DNA from: Nocardia sp. NBC_00565
GTDB taxonomy: Bacteria; Actinomycetota; Actinomycetes; Mycobacteriales; Mycobacteriaceae
Reading direction: 5' to 3'
Assembly: GCF_036345915.1 (NCBI RefSeq)
Contig: NZ_CP107785.1
Span: 5,146,001 to 5,210,000, forward strand
Length of the DNA: 64,000 nt
In this document: positions 20,268 to 29,652 of the stretch, one piece after another
How positions within the stretch are numbered: position 1 is the first letter of the stretch
How the letters are laid out: each line of letters opens with the position of its first letter
Made by a program: the position numbers and the translations under genes
Notes under the pieces: generated by a model
Database searches by the model: none
Seen by the model: the letters and a program-made list of their open reading frames with translations, nothing else
What the model was told of the DNA's origin: nothing

Positions 20268-20648
20268 CTATTCGGCCGAGGGTGCGAAGGCTCGGTTGAT
20301 GGCGGCCATGTCGAAATAGTCACGCCAGGCGGTGATGGCGCCGTCGGCCACTTCGAAGACGCCCATAACTGGGAGGGGTGTGTCCTTGCCGAGGCCGCGC
20401 AGGGTGTCGGTGCGTTCGTTCATGACGACATTGCCGGTGGCGACCTGATGGTGGATGTCGAAGTCGATCGATTCGAAGGTGCTGAGGAAACCGGCGATGA
20501 AGTCGCGGATGGCGGCGCGGCCGTGGATGGGCTCCATCGGAATGTTGTGGTAGACGGCGTTTTCGGCGAAGAAGGCGCTGATCTGGTCCGGATCGGGATC
20601 GGCCCAGCTGCGGCACATGGCGGTGACGATCTCGTCGGGGCTCGGCAT
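20268..20648 (-). CDS. limonene-1,2-epoxide hydrolase family protein
   Basis: 126 residues from MPSPDEIVTAM. The fold is the SnoaL/NTF2-like cone. Residues matching the limonene epoxide hydrolase active site are present: Tyr and Asn in AVYHNIPMEPIHGR, Arg and Asp in NERTD, and Asp in WRDYFD. This suggests a true epoxide hydrolase (EphG-like) rather than a polyketide cyclase. The substrate is unknown; sterol or lipid epoxides are possible. ATG 20648 is preferred because the 25 upstream in-frame residues look unconserved. Confidence 0.78.
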   Translation of the reverse strand: MPSPDEIVTAMCRSWADPDPDQISAFFAENAVYHNIPMEPIHGRAAIRDFIAGFLSTFESIDFDIHHQVATGNVVMNERTDTLRGLGKDTPLPVMGVFEVADGAITAWRDYFDMAAINRAFAPSAE

Positions 20649-21064
20649 GGGAATTCGCTCACTTCCTTGGGCCGATGCGGCGGGCGCATCGGGCGATTCG
20701 ATCTCACCGATTAGACCAAACAATCGCTTGGTTGAGGAGTGCTTCGGTGAGATCGCCGAGCCGCGCGGTCAGTGTGCGACCAATTCTCGTCGCGATACCC
20801 CGAGGTGCGCGACCGGATCGGCGGCGACCTCGGCAATCTTTGGTGGCCAAATGTTCCGAACGCGGAAAGTCCTCGGCGGCAGCGCGGGCGCCGCGTACGA
20901 TTATGTGTCTTCGTCCATCCTCCGGTTCGAGACCGGGCCAGCTGCCCTACTTCGCATGCTACGCAGGATTGGGTTACGGTAAAATCCCTTGCAAAAGCGG
21001 ATTTATGCCCGCGAGAATCCGGGATTTTGCGATGTTTGCGAATGCCGAGGGCTACGATCTGGCG
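20649..21064. promoter_or_regulatory. divergent spacer between epoxide hydrolase and RamB-like genes
   Basis: About 416 bases without a convincing gene. Near the hydrolase is ACCAA-8-TTGGT (20715-20732), a TetR-like palindrome. Near the regulator is a TAAAAT -10-like box (20979-20984). Two TTTGC-type motifs (TTGCAAAAG at 20990-20998 and TTTGCGATGTTTGCGAA around 21026-21042) recall the AAACTTTGCAAA-like RamB boxes, hinting at autoregulation. Confidence 0.4.
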
Positions 21065-22486
21065 GTGCGCAAGATGTACGCGGGCGCCCGGCTGAGACGG
21101 TTGCGCGAGGAACGGCGGATGACCCAGGCGGCGCTGGCGAAATCCCTCGATCTATCGCCCAGCTACCTCAATCAGCTCGAACGCGACCAGCGACCGCTCA
21201 CCATCCCGGTGCTGCTGAAGCTCAACTCCACCTTTGACCTCGACGTGCAATTCTTCGCCGCCGACTCCGACGCCCGACTGGTCTCGGATCTGCACGAGGT
21301 GCTGGTGGACGCAGCGGGCGGTGACAGCGCGCCGTTGACCGAGGTCGAGGAGTTGGCGACGCGACTGCCGGAGGTCGCCCGGATCGTCGTCGCCATGCAT
21401 CGCCGCCTGCGCGCCGCGACCGATCAACTCGATCTGCTCTCCGCGCGGGTGGCCGCACCGCCGGGCGCGCCCGGCGTGCCCATGCCGTATGAGGATGTGC
21501 GCGACTTCTTCTACGATCACCACAATCACGTCACCCAACTCGATCACGCCGCCGAACAGCTCTTCGAAAAGTGTGGGCTCAGCATCGGCTCGCTCGATCG
21601 TCAACTCGCCAGGGTGGCCGAGGAGCGCGCCGGAGTCACCGTGCTGGTGCGCGGCGACGGCGCCGATCCGGCCATCCCGAAACGACATTACGATCCGGAG
21701 AGCCGCACCCTGACGCTGGCGCGGCGGCTGCGCCCCGGACAGCGCGCCTTCCAGATCGCCACCACCCTCGGTTTTCTGCTGTACGGCAAGGATCTGGACG
21801 CGGTGCTGGCCGAAACACCGTCACTCAGCGGGGAATCCAGGACGTTGGCGCGCATCGGGTTGGCCAATTACTTCGCGGGTGCGCTGGTGCTGCCCTACGG
21901 CCGCTTTCTGCGGTCGGCCGAGGAGTTGCGCTACGACATCGACTTGCTCAGTCTGCGTTTCGAGGTCGGCTTCGAGACCATCTGCCACCGGTTGAGCACC
22001 TTGCAGCGGCAGGGACAGCGCGGCGTGCCGTTCTTCCTCGTACGCACCGATCGTGCGGGCAATATCTCGAAACGCCAGTCCGCCACCGCATTCCACTTCT
22101 CCCGGGTCGGTGGCAGCTGCCCACTCTGGGTGGTGCACGAGGTCTTCGCCAATCCGGGCCGCATCCTGACCCAAATCGCCGCGATGCCGGACGGCCGCCG
22201 CTACCTGTGGATCGCCCGCACCGCGCTGGCGGCGCCACACGGATTCGGCACGGCGACAAAGGACTTCGCGATCGGACTGGGCTGCGATATCGAATACGCC
22301 GATCGACTGGCATATTCCCATGGCCTGCAACTGGACAATCCAGCCGCAGCGGTCCCGATCGGCGCGGGCTGCAAGGTCTGCGAACGCCCCACCTGCCCCC
22401 AGCGCGCATTCCCCCAGATCGGCAGCCCCCTCGCAATCACCGAACACACCAGCACAGACCTCCCATACCCCCGAATCGGACGTTGA
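21065..22486 (+). CDS. RamB-like short-chain fatty acyl transcriptional regulator
   Basis: About 473 residues. The N-terminal XRE helix-turn-helix (about residues 5-62) reads YAGARLRRLREERRMTQAAL, then LSPSYLNQLERDQRPLT. An IrrE/ImmA-like middle segment includes RAFQIATTLGFLLYG and IGLANYFAGALVLPYGRFL. The C-terminal domain has CKVCERPTCPQRAFP, typical of RamB (acetate/glyoxylate regulator of Corynebacterium and mycobacteria). GTG 21065 gives the usual VRKxYAGARLR start; ATG 21032 is upstream in frame. It likely controls acetyl-CoA or propionyl-CoA metabolism genes elsewhere. Confidence 0.85.
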   Translation: MRKMYAGARLRRLREERRMTQAALAKSLDLSPSYLNQLERDQRPLTIPVLLKLNSTFDLDVQFFAADSDARLVSDLHEVLVDAAGGDSAPLTEVEELATRLPEVARIVVAMHRRLRAATDQLDLLSARVAAPPGAPGVPMPYEDVRDFFYDHHNHVTQLDHAAEQLFEKCGLSIGSLDRQLARVAEERAGVTVLVRGDGADPAIPKRHYDPESRTLTLARRLRPGQRAFQIATTLGFLLYGKDLDAVLAETPSLSGESRTLARIGLANYFAGALVLPYGRFLRSAEELRYDIDLLSLRFEVGFETICHRLSTLQRQGQRGVPFFLVRTDRAGNISKRQSATAFHFSRVGGSCPLWVVHEVFANPGRILTQIAAMPDGRRYLWIARTALAAPHGFGTATKDFAIGLGCDIEYADRLAYSHGLQLDNPAAAVPIGAGCKVCERPTCPQRAFPQIGSPLAITEHTSTDLPYPRIGR

Positions 22487-22546
22487 CCTTCACCTCGCGA
22501 CATGCGCGAGCTCATCCGGGGTCGGCGAGCTGGTCAAGCGATCACG

Positions 22547-22591
22547 ATGCGCTCATGCAGGCAAACGTCGAAGCTACCTGCATGAGCGCAT
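22547..22591. repeat. 15-bp perfect inverted repeat
   Basis: ATGCGCTCATGCAGG (22547-22561) and CCTGCATGAGCGCAT (22577-22591) are exact inverted copies around a 15-base loop. It lies between the convergent RamB-like gene and recG, ending nine bases before the recG stop. A bidirectional terminator is the simplest reading, although the stem is less GC-rich than the others in this window. Confidence 0.6.
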
Positions 22592-22600
22592 TCTCGTCGG

Positions 22601-24877
22601 TTATGACTTGGCTAGGTATTCGATTCGTTCCGAGTCGACGGCGGCGTGCATCATGGAGGCCAGGCCTGGGTGCTGGTGGAGGCCGGGGTCGGATTCGACT
22701 ACCTGGCGGGCGAGTTCCTGTGCGGCGGTGATGACTTCGAGGTCGTCGAGTAGGGAGAGCAGGCGTAGGGTGCGCGCGGTGCCGGACTGGGCGGCGCCCA
22801 GGACATCGCCTTCGCGGCGTTGGCGCAGGTCGAGTACGGCGAGTTCGAAACCGTCGGTGGTGGCGGCGACCGCGTCGAGGCGGGCCATCGCGGTGCCGGT
22901 GGGACCGGCATCGGTGATGAGCAGGCACAGGCCGGGATGTTTGCCGCGGCCGATGCGGCCGCGCAGCTGATGCAGCTGGCTGACGCCGAAGCGGTCCGCG
23001 TCCACAATGACCATTACGGTCGCGTTCGGGACGTCCACGCCGACCTCGACGACGGTGGTGCAGACGAGCACATCGATGTCGCCATCGTTGAATGCGCGCA
23101 TCACCTGATCTTTTTCATCGGTCGGCAGCCTGCCGTGCAGCAGGCCGACCCGGACGCTCGCGAGCGGGCCGGTGCGCAGCAGATCGAAGACCTCGACGGC
23201 GGCGGCCGTGGTCGGGCCTTCCTTCTCCGGTGCCGACTTGGACTTCTTACTGTTGCGGCCGCCCTTACCGTTTTCTTCGTCGTCGCCGATGCGCGAGCAC
23301 ACGACATAGGCCTGCCGCCCGGCCGCGACCTCCTCCAGGATGCGCTCCCACGCGCGGTCGACCCAGTTCGGATGTTGTTTGCGCGGTACCACTTTCGACA
23401 CGATCGGTGAACGGCCGCGCGGCAGCTGGGTGAGGGTGGAGGTCTCCAGGTCACCGAGGGTGGTCATGGCGATGGTGCGCGGAATCGGGGTCGCGGTCAT
23501 GACCAGCAGGTGCGGGCTGGTGCCAGCTTTTGCCTTGGCGCGCAACGCATCCCGCTGCTCGACACCGAACCGGTGCTGTTCGTCGACGACCACCATGCCC
23601 AGATCGAAGAACTCGACCGCGTCCTGGATCAGGGCATGGGTGCCGATCACGATGCCCGCCTCGCCGGTGACGGCGTCGAGCAACGCGGCCTTCTTCGCCG
23701 CCGCCGTCATCGAGCCGGTCACCAGCACCACCTTGGTCGCCTGGTCGGCGGCGCCGAGTTCACCGGCGGTGCCGAGATCGCCGAGCATCGCGCGCAGCGA
23801 CCGATAATGCTGGGCGGCAAGGACTTCGGTCGGCGCGAGCAGTGCACACTGCTGTCCGGCGTCGACCACCTGCAGCATCGCGTGCAGCGCGACGATCGTC
23901 TTACCCGAACCCACCTCGCCCTGCAGCAGCCGGTGCATCGGATGGCTGCGGGCGAGGTCATCGGAGATCTCCGAGATCACCTGCTGCTGGCCCTCGGTCA
24001 ACTCGAACGGCAGGCGGGTGTCGAAAGCCGCCGCGATACCGTCGGACCGCGGCGGACACGGCCGGGCCACTCGCGCCTGCGCATCATGTCGCCGCTCGGC
24101 GAGCACCAGCTGCAATGCCAGCGCCTCATCGAAACGCAAACGCTCCCTGGCCTGTTCGATATCGGACTTGCGCTCGGGCAGGTGGATCAGGCGCAGCGCG
24201 TCGGAGACCTTCATCAGCGCGCGATCCTCGCGCAGCGCACTCGGCAGCGGATCGTCGATCGGGTCCAACTGATCGAGGACCTGCCGGACACAGGCCAGCA
24301 GATCCCAGCTCTGTACCTTCGCGGTGGCCGGATACACCGGAATGTATTCCCGCTCGAAGAACGAGATATCCACTCCCCCTTTATCCTTCGCGCTCTGCGC
24401 CAGACCGCGCAGCGCACCACCGCCGCGCACCGAGGTGAGGTTCTCGATCGAGCCGTCTTCCTTCTCCGGCAGGATCAGGTAATCGGGATGCGAAAGGTTC
24501 CAGCGGTCCGGCCGCCACCAGTGCACCGTACCCGACATCATCGCCCGAACTCCTTCGCGGACAAGGTAACTCACCTTGTCACCATTGAAGAAGGTGATGT
24601 CGATCGGGGCGTCTGAGCCGGTGTCGAGGGCGACCTTGAGCAGCCTGCCCCTGCGGTTCTTCATCGGCCGCAGTTCGGTTTTCGTCACCCGGCCGATGAC
24701 GGTGATGTGCGCGCCCTCCTCGGGCTGCTCCTGGGTGAGCGGCTGACCCTGGGTGGCATAGCGTAATGGGTAGTGCCGCAACAAATCCTCTACGGTGTGC
24801 ATATCGAAGGCATCGGCCAGCGGCTCGGCCGCCTTCACGCCGAGCAGGTGGTCCAGCCGATCACTCAGGGTCGCCAT
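22601..24877 (-). CDS. recG: ATP-dependent DNA helicase RecG
   Basis: Remodels stalled replication forks and branched DNA. 758 residues. An N-terminal wedge/OB domain includes HITVIGRVTKTELRPMKNRRGRLL. The helicase core has Walker A LLQGEVGSGKTIVAL, the DEQH-like VVVDEQHRFGVEQR, MTATPIPRT, and motif VI QLRGRIGRGKHPGLC. The region AARVARPCPPRSDG is an ordinary linker. The gene starts four bases after the DAK2 gene ends, the same pairing as in mycobacteria. Confidence 0.97.
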   Translation of the reverse strand: MATLSDRLDHLLGVKAAEPLADAFDMHTVEDLLRHYPLRYATQGQPLTQEQPEEGAHITVIGRVTKTELRPMKNRRGRLLKVALDTGSDAPIDITFFNGDKVSYLVREGVRAMMSGTVHWWRPDRWNLSHPDYLILPEKEDGSIENLTSVRGGGALRGLAQSAKDKGGVDISFFEREYIPVYPATAKVQSWDLLACVRQVLDQLDPIDDPLPSALREDRALMKVSDALRLIHLPERKSDIEQARERLRFDEALALQLVLAERRHDAQARVARPCPPRSDGIAAAFDTRLPFELTEGQQQVISEISDDLARSHPMHRLLQGEVGSGKTIVALHAMLQVVDAGQQCALLAPTEVLAAQHYRSLRAMLGDLGTAGELGAADQATKVVLVTGSMTAAAKKAALLDAVTGEAGIVIGTHALIQDAVEFFDLGMVVVDEQHRFGVEQRDALRAKAKAGTSPHLLVMTATPIPRTIAMTTLGDLETSTLTQLPRGRSPIVSKVVPRKQHPNWVDRAWERILEEVAAGRQAYVVCSRIGDDEENGKGGRNSKKSKSAPEKEGPTTAAAVEVFDLLRTGPLASVRVGLLHGRLPTDEKDQVMRAFNDGDIDVLVCTTVVEVGVDVPNATVMVIVDADRFGVSQLHQLRGRIGRGKHPGLCLLITDAGPTGTAMARLDAVAATTDGFELAVLDLRQRREGDVLGAAQSGTARTLRLLSLLDDLEVITAAQELARQVVESDPGLHQHPGLASMMHAAVDSERIEYLAKS

Positions 24878-24881
24878 CTTC

Positions 24882-26687
24882 CTATTCCACCCCTATCTGC
24901 ACCAGATCTCCGTGCTGCCCACCGGAATACATGCTCACCTCGACACCGGGGAAGCCGTTCGCGATATGCGCGGCGAGTTCGTCCGCGAGTTCGGCGGGGG
25001 CCGCCGCACCCATGAGCAAGGTGACCAGCTCGCCGCCGAAGGCGAGCATCCGATCGAGCAGGGTCAGGCCCGCGGTCCGCACATCCCGGCCGATCACCAC
25101 CACGTCGTGGCCGACCAAGCCGAGCCCGTCGCCCGCCGCGCAGGTGCCGACCATGGTGAGCGCCCGCTCCGTGGCGCCGCGCAACGACCCCCACCGCGTG
25201 GCGGCCGCCGCCTCCGACATCGCGAACGCGTCGTCCACCGCGATCCGCCCACAATCGTGCACGGCCAGCGCCGCCAAACCCTGCACCATGGACCCGCTCG
25301 GCAACAGCAGCACGTCACGATTGGCGTCACGGGCGGCGACACCGACGGCGACCAACTCGTGCGCGGGCAGCGCACCGTTCGGCAGCACCAGCACCTCCCG
25401 ATTCGGCAACTGTCGGATCGCGGCCAGCAGCGCCGCGCTGGTGACGGGACCGTGGTCGCCGAGCACCACCGCGCCCCCCGCTTCGAAGAGTGCCGCCGCC
25501 CCATCCCCCGACGCCACGGCCAGCACCGCGCGATCCGCGGGGCGATCACGGTCCGCCCCGATCCGCGCAGCAGCACCCGTGCCGTCTTTATCGGCATGCG
25601 CGTCAGTGTGCGCGGCGCCATCAGCATGCGCGGGGAGATCGGCTCGGGCGGTGAAATCCTGATGCTCGGAGGTTGGCCGGGCGGTGATGGCGAAGCTTTC
25701 GATACGGATGGCACTGAGGATTCCGGTGGCGATGCCCGCCTCGACGGCGGCTCCCGCATCGGCACAGTGCACGTGTGTCGACCAGACGCCCGCGCCGTCG
25801 CCGACAACCACCACCGAGTCGCCGAGCTCGGCCAGTCGATCGCGAAGGTGGGCCATCCGCTGGTCGTCGGTATCGGAAAGGAGGTACATCACCTCGAAGT
25901 GCGGTTCGGCGTTCGCCGTCGCATCGGTGCGGGATCCGAATTCGCCGCGCGCATACTGCGGCCGTTCGGGTGTCGTACCGACGGTGACCGCGACCAGGCT
26001 GTCGAGCAGTACGACCAGCCCCCGCGCACCCGCATCGACCACCCCGGCCTCGCGCAGCACCCCGAGCTGGGACGGCGTGTCCCCGAGCGCCTTGGCGGCA
26101 CCGTCGGCCGCGGCCAACGCCACTTCGGCCAAGGCAGACTCCGGACAGGCAGCGGCACAATCGGCAGCGCGATCCAGCACGGTGAGAATGGTGCCCTCCA
26201 CCGGCACGCTCAACGATTCGCGCACCAGCGCCGAGGCCGTGGCCAGCGCCTCGCGCAGCGTCTGCGCCGTCAGCGGCCCGCCGCGCACCGCCTCGGCGAT
26301 CCCACGCAGCACCTGCGAAAGGATGATGCCGGAGTTGCCGCGCGCGCCGAGCGTCGCGCCACGTGCCATCGCGGCGGCCACCTCGTACGTGGACAACGAT
26401 CCGTTTGCCGACCGCCCGCCATCGGCAGACAGCGAGCTATCGGTGAACCCTGACGCGGAAATCGCCGCGGCGTCGGCGGCCTGCATCGCGGCGCGCATGG
26501 TCGCGAGCATGTTCGTACCGGTGTCGGAATCGGCGATCGGAAAGACATTGAGCGCGTTGATCTCGGCCCGCCGCTGCTCGAGAGCCTCGAGGCTGACCCG
26601 GCACCAGCGCATCAGCGCCGCGCCGTGCAGCGCATTCGCCCCGGCAACGGCTGGCAGTTCCGCGTTACCGCGGCCATCGCTCATCAT
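24882..26687 (-). CDS. DAK2 domain-containing protein (FakA-like)
   Basis: About 601 residues. The N-terminal DhaL/DAK2 domain has NALNVFPIADSDTGTNMLATM with the metal-binding aspartates, and ARGARGNSGIILSQVLRG (as ARGATLGARGNSGIILSQVL). The C-terminal half matches the long FakA-type region (GDGLGLVGHDVVVIG; SMYSGGQHGDLVQIGVE). In firmicutes FakA phosphorylates fatty acids bound to FakB; whether the actinobacterial version does so is not established. Start ATG 26687 has GGAG eight bases upstream. It precedes recG by four bases in a likely operon. Confidence 0.85.
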   Translation of the reverse strand: MMSDGRGNAELPAVAGANALHGAALMRWCRVSLEALEQRRAEINALNVFPIADSDTGTNMLATMRAAMQAADAAAISASGFTDSSLSADGGRSANGSLSTYEVAAAMARGATLGARGNSGIILSQVLRGIAEAVRGGPLTAQTLREALATASALVRESLSVPVEGTILTVLDRAADCAAACPESALAEVALAAADGAAKALGDTPSQLGVLREAGVVDAGARGLVVLLDSLVAVTVGTTPERPQYARGEFGSRTDATANAEPHFEVMYLLSDTDDQRMAHLRDRLAELGDSVVVVGDGAGVWSTHVHCADAGAAVEAGIATGILSAIRIESFAITARPTSEHQDFTARADLPAHADGAAHTDAHADKDGTGAAARIGADRDRPADRAVLAVASGDGAAALFEAGGAVVLGDHGPVTSAALLAAIRQLPNREVLVLPNGALPAHELVAVGVAARDANRDVLLLPSGSMVQGLAALAVHDCGRIAVDDAFAMSEAAAATRWGSLRGATERALTMVGTCAAGDGLGLVGHDVVVIGRDVRTAGLTLLDRMLAFGGELVTLLMGAAAPAELADELAAHIANGFPGVEVSMYSGGQHGDLVQIGVE

Positions 26688-27014
26688 GTCCCGCACTCCG
26701 GGCACCGCCACCTCTCTCCGCGATCGTCCACACCGCCGTGCCGCCCGCACACCACTAGCGTCCGCCAGGTTAGCGGGCGATACCGACAGTCGATCGACGA
26801 CACCGACCCACTACCATGAGGGGTGCCCACGGGCCGTCGTTCCATGACCCGGTTTGGCGGATCGGGGCCCCTCCGGCTACCCTTGCAGGGTTGCCTAGCG
26901 CGGCCGAGGCCGGTTTGCGCTGGCCGACGTCAGTCGGCAGGGCATTAGACATTGTTTCCGGACATGCTGCCAATGTGCAGCGGTCCCCACCATGACATGA
27001 AGGAGTTCGCGACT
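26688..27014. other. divergent spacer between DAK2 gene and rpmB
   Basis: About 327 bases. It must hold the promoters for both genes. An AAGGAG ribosome-binding site for rpmB is at 27000-27005. I see no convincing -35/-10 pair, repeat or small ORF. Confidence 0.5.
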
Positions 27015-27206
27015 ATGGCTGCCGTCTGCGACGTCTGCGCCAAGGGCCCCGGCTTCGGGAAGTCGGTCTCGCACTCGCACCGGCGTACCAACCGTCGTTG
27101 GAACCCGAACATCCAGACCGTTCGTGCCCAGGTCGCGCCGGGCAACACCCGCCGTATGAACGTGTGCACCTCCTGCCTGAAGGCAGGCAAGGTCGTTCGC
27201 GGCTGA
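27015..27206 (+). CDS. rpmB: 50S ribosomal protein L28
   Basis: 63 residues starting [20 protein letters not shown], with [13 protein letters not shown] in the middle. It is the zinc-binding (C+) form, with CDVC near the start and CTSC near the end. AAGGAG nine bases before ATG 27015 fixes the start. It sits alone, divergent from the DAK2-recG pair, as in many actinobacteria. Confidence 0.97.
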   Translation: MAAVCDVCAKGPGFGKSVSHSHRRTNRRWNPNIQTVRAQVAPGNTRRMNVCTSCLKAGKVVRG

Positions 27207-27237
27207 TCTGCCGCACGGCCGATCACAGAGACCGACA

Positions 27238-27270
27238 TACGCCCCGACACCGCCAGGTGCTCGGGGCGTA
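27238..27270 (+). terminator. rpmB terminator
   Basis: A 10-bp outer stem (TACGCCCCGA with TCGGGGCGTA) and a 4-bp inner stem (CACC/GGTG) form a strong hairpin 31 bases after the stop codon, followed by GTCTTGTCC. Confidence 0.8.
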
Positions 27271-27423
27271 GTCTTGTCCGCCTCCGCGAATCTTTCGCCG
27301 GTCGTCAGAGCCACCAGAGATACGTCGCGGGCCGACAATCGCGTACATGGCTACTTCCGGACGTACCCGACAAGTTACCCATGTACTTGCGATATCAGTT
27401 GCCCGGCAGTCAAGCTTGCCGAG

Positions 27424-27930
27424 ATGACTGATCCGAGCCCGCCATGGCGTATCGCACCACTGGCCGCCGAACACGTCCACAGTCTCGCCGCATGCCATAT
27501 CGACTGCTGGCGTGAGGCCTACCGCGGCCTCGTCCCCGATCACCTACTGGACGCCTTCGATATCGATCGCCGAGCCGAGCAGTGGGAGCGCATCCGCGTC
27601 CGCTACCCCGGCAGCACCCACGTCGCCGTCGTCGACGATCACGTCATCGGCTTCGCCAACGCGGGAGCCTCCCGGGACGAATCACCGATAACCCGCACCG
27701 AACTCAACGCCCTCTACGTCCGTGCCGCCTGGTACGGCACCGGCGTCGCGCACGATCTCATCCGAGCCGCCGTCACCCCCGGCACCCCCTGCTCGCTCTG
27801 GGTCTTCGAGAAAAACCCACGCGCCCAAGCCTTCTACCGCAAACACGGCTTCGAACTGGACAGCGCCAGCCGAACCGAGGCCTTTACCCCGGCGATCGAA
27901 GTCCGCATGGTTCGCGGCGGCGAAGGCTAG
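27424..27930 (+). CDS. GNAT family N-acetyltransferase
   Basis: 168 residues from MTDPSPPWRIAPL. The pattern ELNALYVRAAWYGTGVAHDLI carries the acetyl-CoA pyrophosphate loop (Q/RxxGxG/A type, here in the variant form WYGTGVA). LWVFEKNPRAQAFYRKHGFE is the typical final GNAT strand and helix. It acetylates an amine of unknown identity. Only 14 bases separate it from the enoyl-CoA hydratase-like gene, so they are likely co-transcribed. Confidence 0.85.
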   Translation: MTDPSPPWRIAPLAAEHVHSLAACHIDCWREAYRGLVPDHLLDAFDIDRRAEQWERIRVRYPGSTHVAVVDDHVIGFANAGASRDESPITRTELNALYVRAAWYGTGVAHDLIRAAVTPGTPCSLWVFEKNPRAQAFYRKHGFELDSASRTEAFTPAIEVRMVRGGEG

Positions 27931-27944
27931 CTAAGGTGCAGGAT

Positions 27945-28730
27945 ATGACCTCCACCGCGCAAACCGAGTACGTCACCACTGTGGACGGCGTTCTGCAGAT
28001 CACCATCGCGACCGCCGCCAACGGCACCTCCATGGATTTCGCGGGAATCACCGCGGGTACCGAAGCATTGCGGTCGATCGGACGCGACGTCGGGGCCGTG
28101 GTGTTGACCGGGAGTGGAGCGAATTTCTGCGCCGGTGGGAATGTGCGGGGATTCGCGGCGGCCGAGGATCGGGCCGGTCATGTCCACGGCGTCGCAACGG
28201 ATCTGCACGAGTTCGTGCGGGCGCTCGACGAGACCATCGTGCCGGTGGTGGCCGGGGTGCAGGGGTGGGCGGCCGGGGCCGGGATGAGTCTGGTGTGCGC
28301 CGCCGATATCGCGATCGGCGGACCGAGCACCAAGTTGCGTCCGGCGTATCCGGGCATCGGCCTGAGCCCGGACGGAGGCATGTCGTGGACGCTGCCGCGC
28401 ATCGTCGGGGCCGGGCGGGCGCGCGAAATCCTGCTCACCGATGCCGTTCTCGACGCCGACGAGGCGGTACGGCTCGGCATTCTGAGTCGGCTCGTGGATG
28501 ACGAACAGGTGCGGGCCGAGGCGCTGAACCTGGCCCGAACCCTCGCCACCGGACCGCGATCCACCTATGCGAGCATCAAATCGCTAATGGTGCGGTCGAA
28601 TTCGGCGACGTTGAGTGACCAGCTCGACGCCGAACGCGATGCCATCGCCGCCGCGGCCAACAGCCCGGCCGGACGCGAGGGCGTGAACGCCTTCGCCGAG
28701 AAGCGCAAGCCCGACTACCGGAACCTGTAG
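27945..28730 (+). CDS. enoyl-CoA hydratase/isomerase family protein
   Basis: 261 residues of the crotonase superfamily. The oxyanion-hole segments are present: AVVLTGSGANFCAGGNVRGF and QGWAAGAGMSLVCAADIAIG. PAYPGIGLSPDGGMSWTLPR is the substrate-side loop. The acidic residue of true hydratases at the second position (normally Glu in the GLSPDGG region) appears as Asp/Gly, so isomerase or another crotonase activity is possible. Start ATG 27945. Its stop directly abuts the stop of the convergent hydrolase. Confidence 0.88.
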   Translation: MTSTAQTEYVTTVDGVLQITIATAANGTSMDFAGITAGTEALRSIGRDVGAVVLTGSGANFCAGGNVRGFAAAEDRAGHVHGVATDLHEFVRALDETIVPVVAGVQGWAAGAGMSLVCAADIAIGGPSTKLRPAYPGIGLSPDGGMSWTLPRIVGAGRAREILLTDAVLDADEAVRLGILSRLVDDEQVRAEALNLARTLATGPRSTYASIKSLMVRSNSATLSDQLDAERDAIAAAANSPAGREGVNAFAEKRKPDYRNL

Positions 28731-29594
28731 TTATCCGAGCGTCTGCACGACGAACTTGGCGACCGCGTCGGTGAACGAATCATTGTCGTCACCGGCCGCG
28801 GTATGCGCGGCACCGCCGATCTCGACCAGCTGCGTATGCGGCACCAGTGCCTGGAATTCCGCGGCGCCCTCGGGTGTCACCACATCCGACTGCATACCGC
28901 GCACCAGCAGCACCGGAATGGTGAGGGCCCGCGCGGCGAGCTCCAGCTGCCGCACCATCTCGCTCGCATCCTCGACGCGGTCGCCGAGCATATCCGGATC
29001 CCAGTGCCAATACCAGCGACCGTCGCGCCGGCGCAGATTGCGCAGCAGACCGTCGGTGTTCTTGGGCCGCGGTCGATGCGGCATGTATTCGGCGACCGCG
29101 TCGGCGGCCTGCTCGAGACTGTCGAATCCGTCGCGATGCTTGCCGAGGAAGTCGATCACCCGCGCGACGCCAGCGGGTTCGGGGCGGGTGACGATATCGA
29201 CCAGCACCAGGGCGATGATCGGTTCGCCGCCGGGAACCGCGGTGGTGAGCAGGCCGGTGATCCCGCCCATGCTCGCGCCGACGACCACCGCGGGCGCACC
29301 CAATTGCGCGAGCACCGCCACCAGGTCGGCGACCATCGTGCCGCGCCGGTAGTCGGCCTCCGGCGACCACTCACTATCGCCGTGCCCACGCGCATCGAGC
29401 GTGACGACCCGCATCCCGGCGGCGGCCAGCTTCGCACCGGTCTGCTTCCACGAGTGCCTGGTCTGTCCGCCACCGTGCAGAAACAGGACGAGCGGGCCGT
29501 CCGCCGGGCCGAACTGGTCGGCGGCCAGCTCGATCCCATCCGAACCGCGCAGATGCAGCCGGATCGGATCGAGAAGGTTGTTCGCATTACTCAC
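28731..29594 (-). CDS. alpha/beta hydrolase
   Basis: About 287 residues. The oxyanion loop LFLHGGGQTRHSW, the nucleophile elbow VVGASMGGITGLL (Ser) and the C-terminal GGAAHTAAGDDNDSFTDAV (His) are clear, with an acidic residue near VRGMQSDVVTPEGA. The substrate is unknown; esters or epoxides are typical. GTG 29594 is favoured because the 17 residues upstream, from a TTG, look non-conserved. Confidence 0.87.
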   Translation of the reverse strand: MSNANNLLDPIRLHLRGSDGIELAADQFGPADGPLVLFLHGGGQTRHSWKQTGAKLAAAGMRVVTLDARGHGDSEWSPEADYRRGTMVADLVAVLAQLGAPAVVVGASMGGITGLLTTAVPGGEPIIALVLVDIVTRPEPAGVARVIDFLGKHRDGFDSLEQAADAVAEYMPHRPRPKNTDGLLRNLRRRDGRWYWHWDPDMLGDRVEDASEMVRQLELAARALTIPVLLVRGMQSDVVTPEGAAEFQALVPHTQLVEIGGAAHTAAGDDNDSFTDAVAKFVVQTLG

Positions 29595-29652
29595 GATCCG
29601 AGGATCGCACAGCAACTCCGAGGGCTCTTGTTGGCCCCCGGTCAATGGGATA

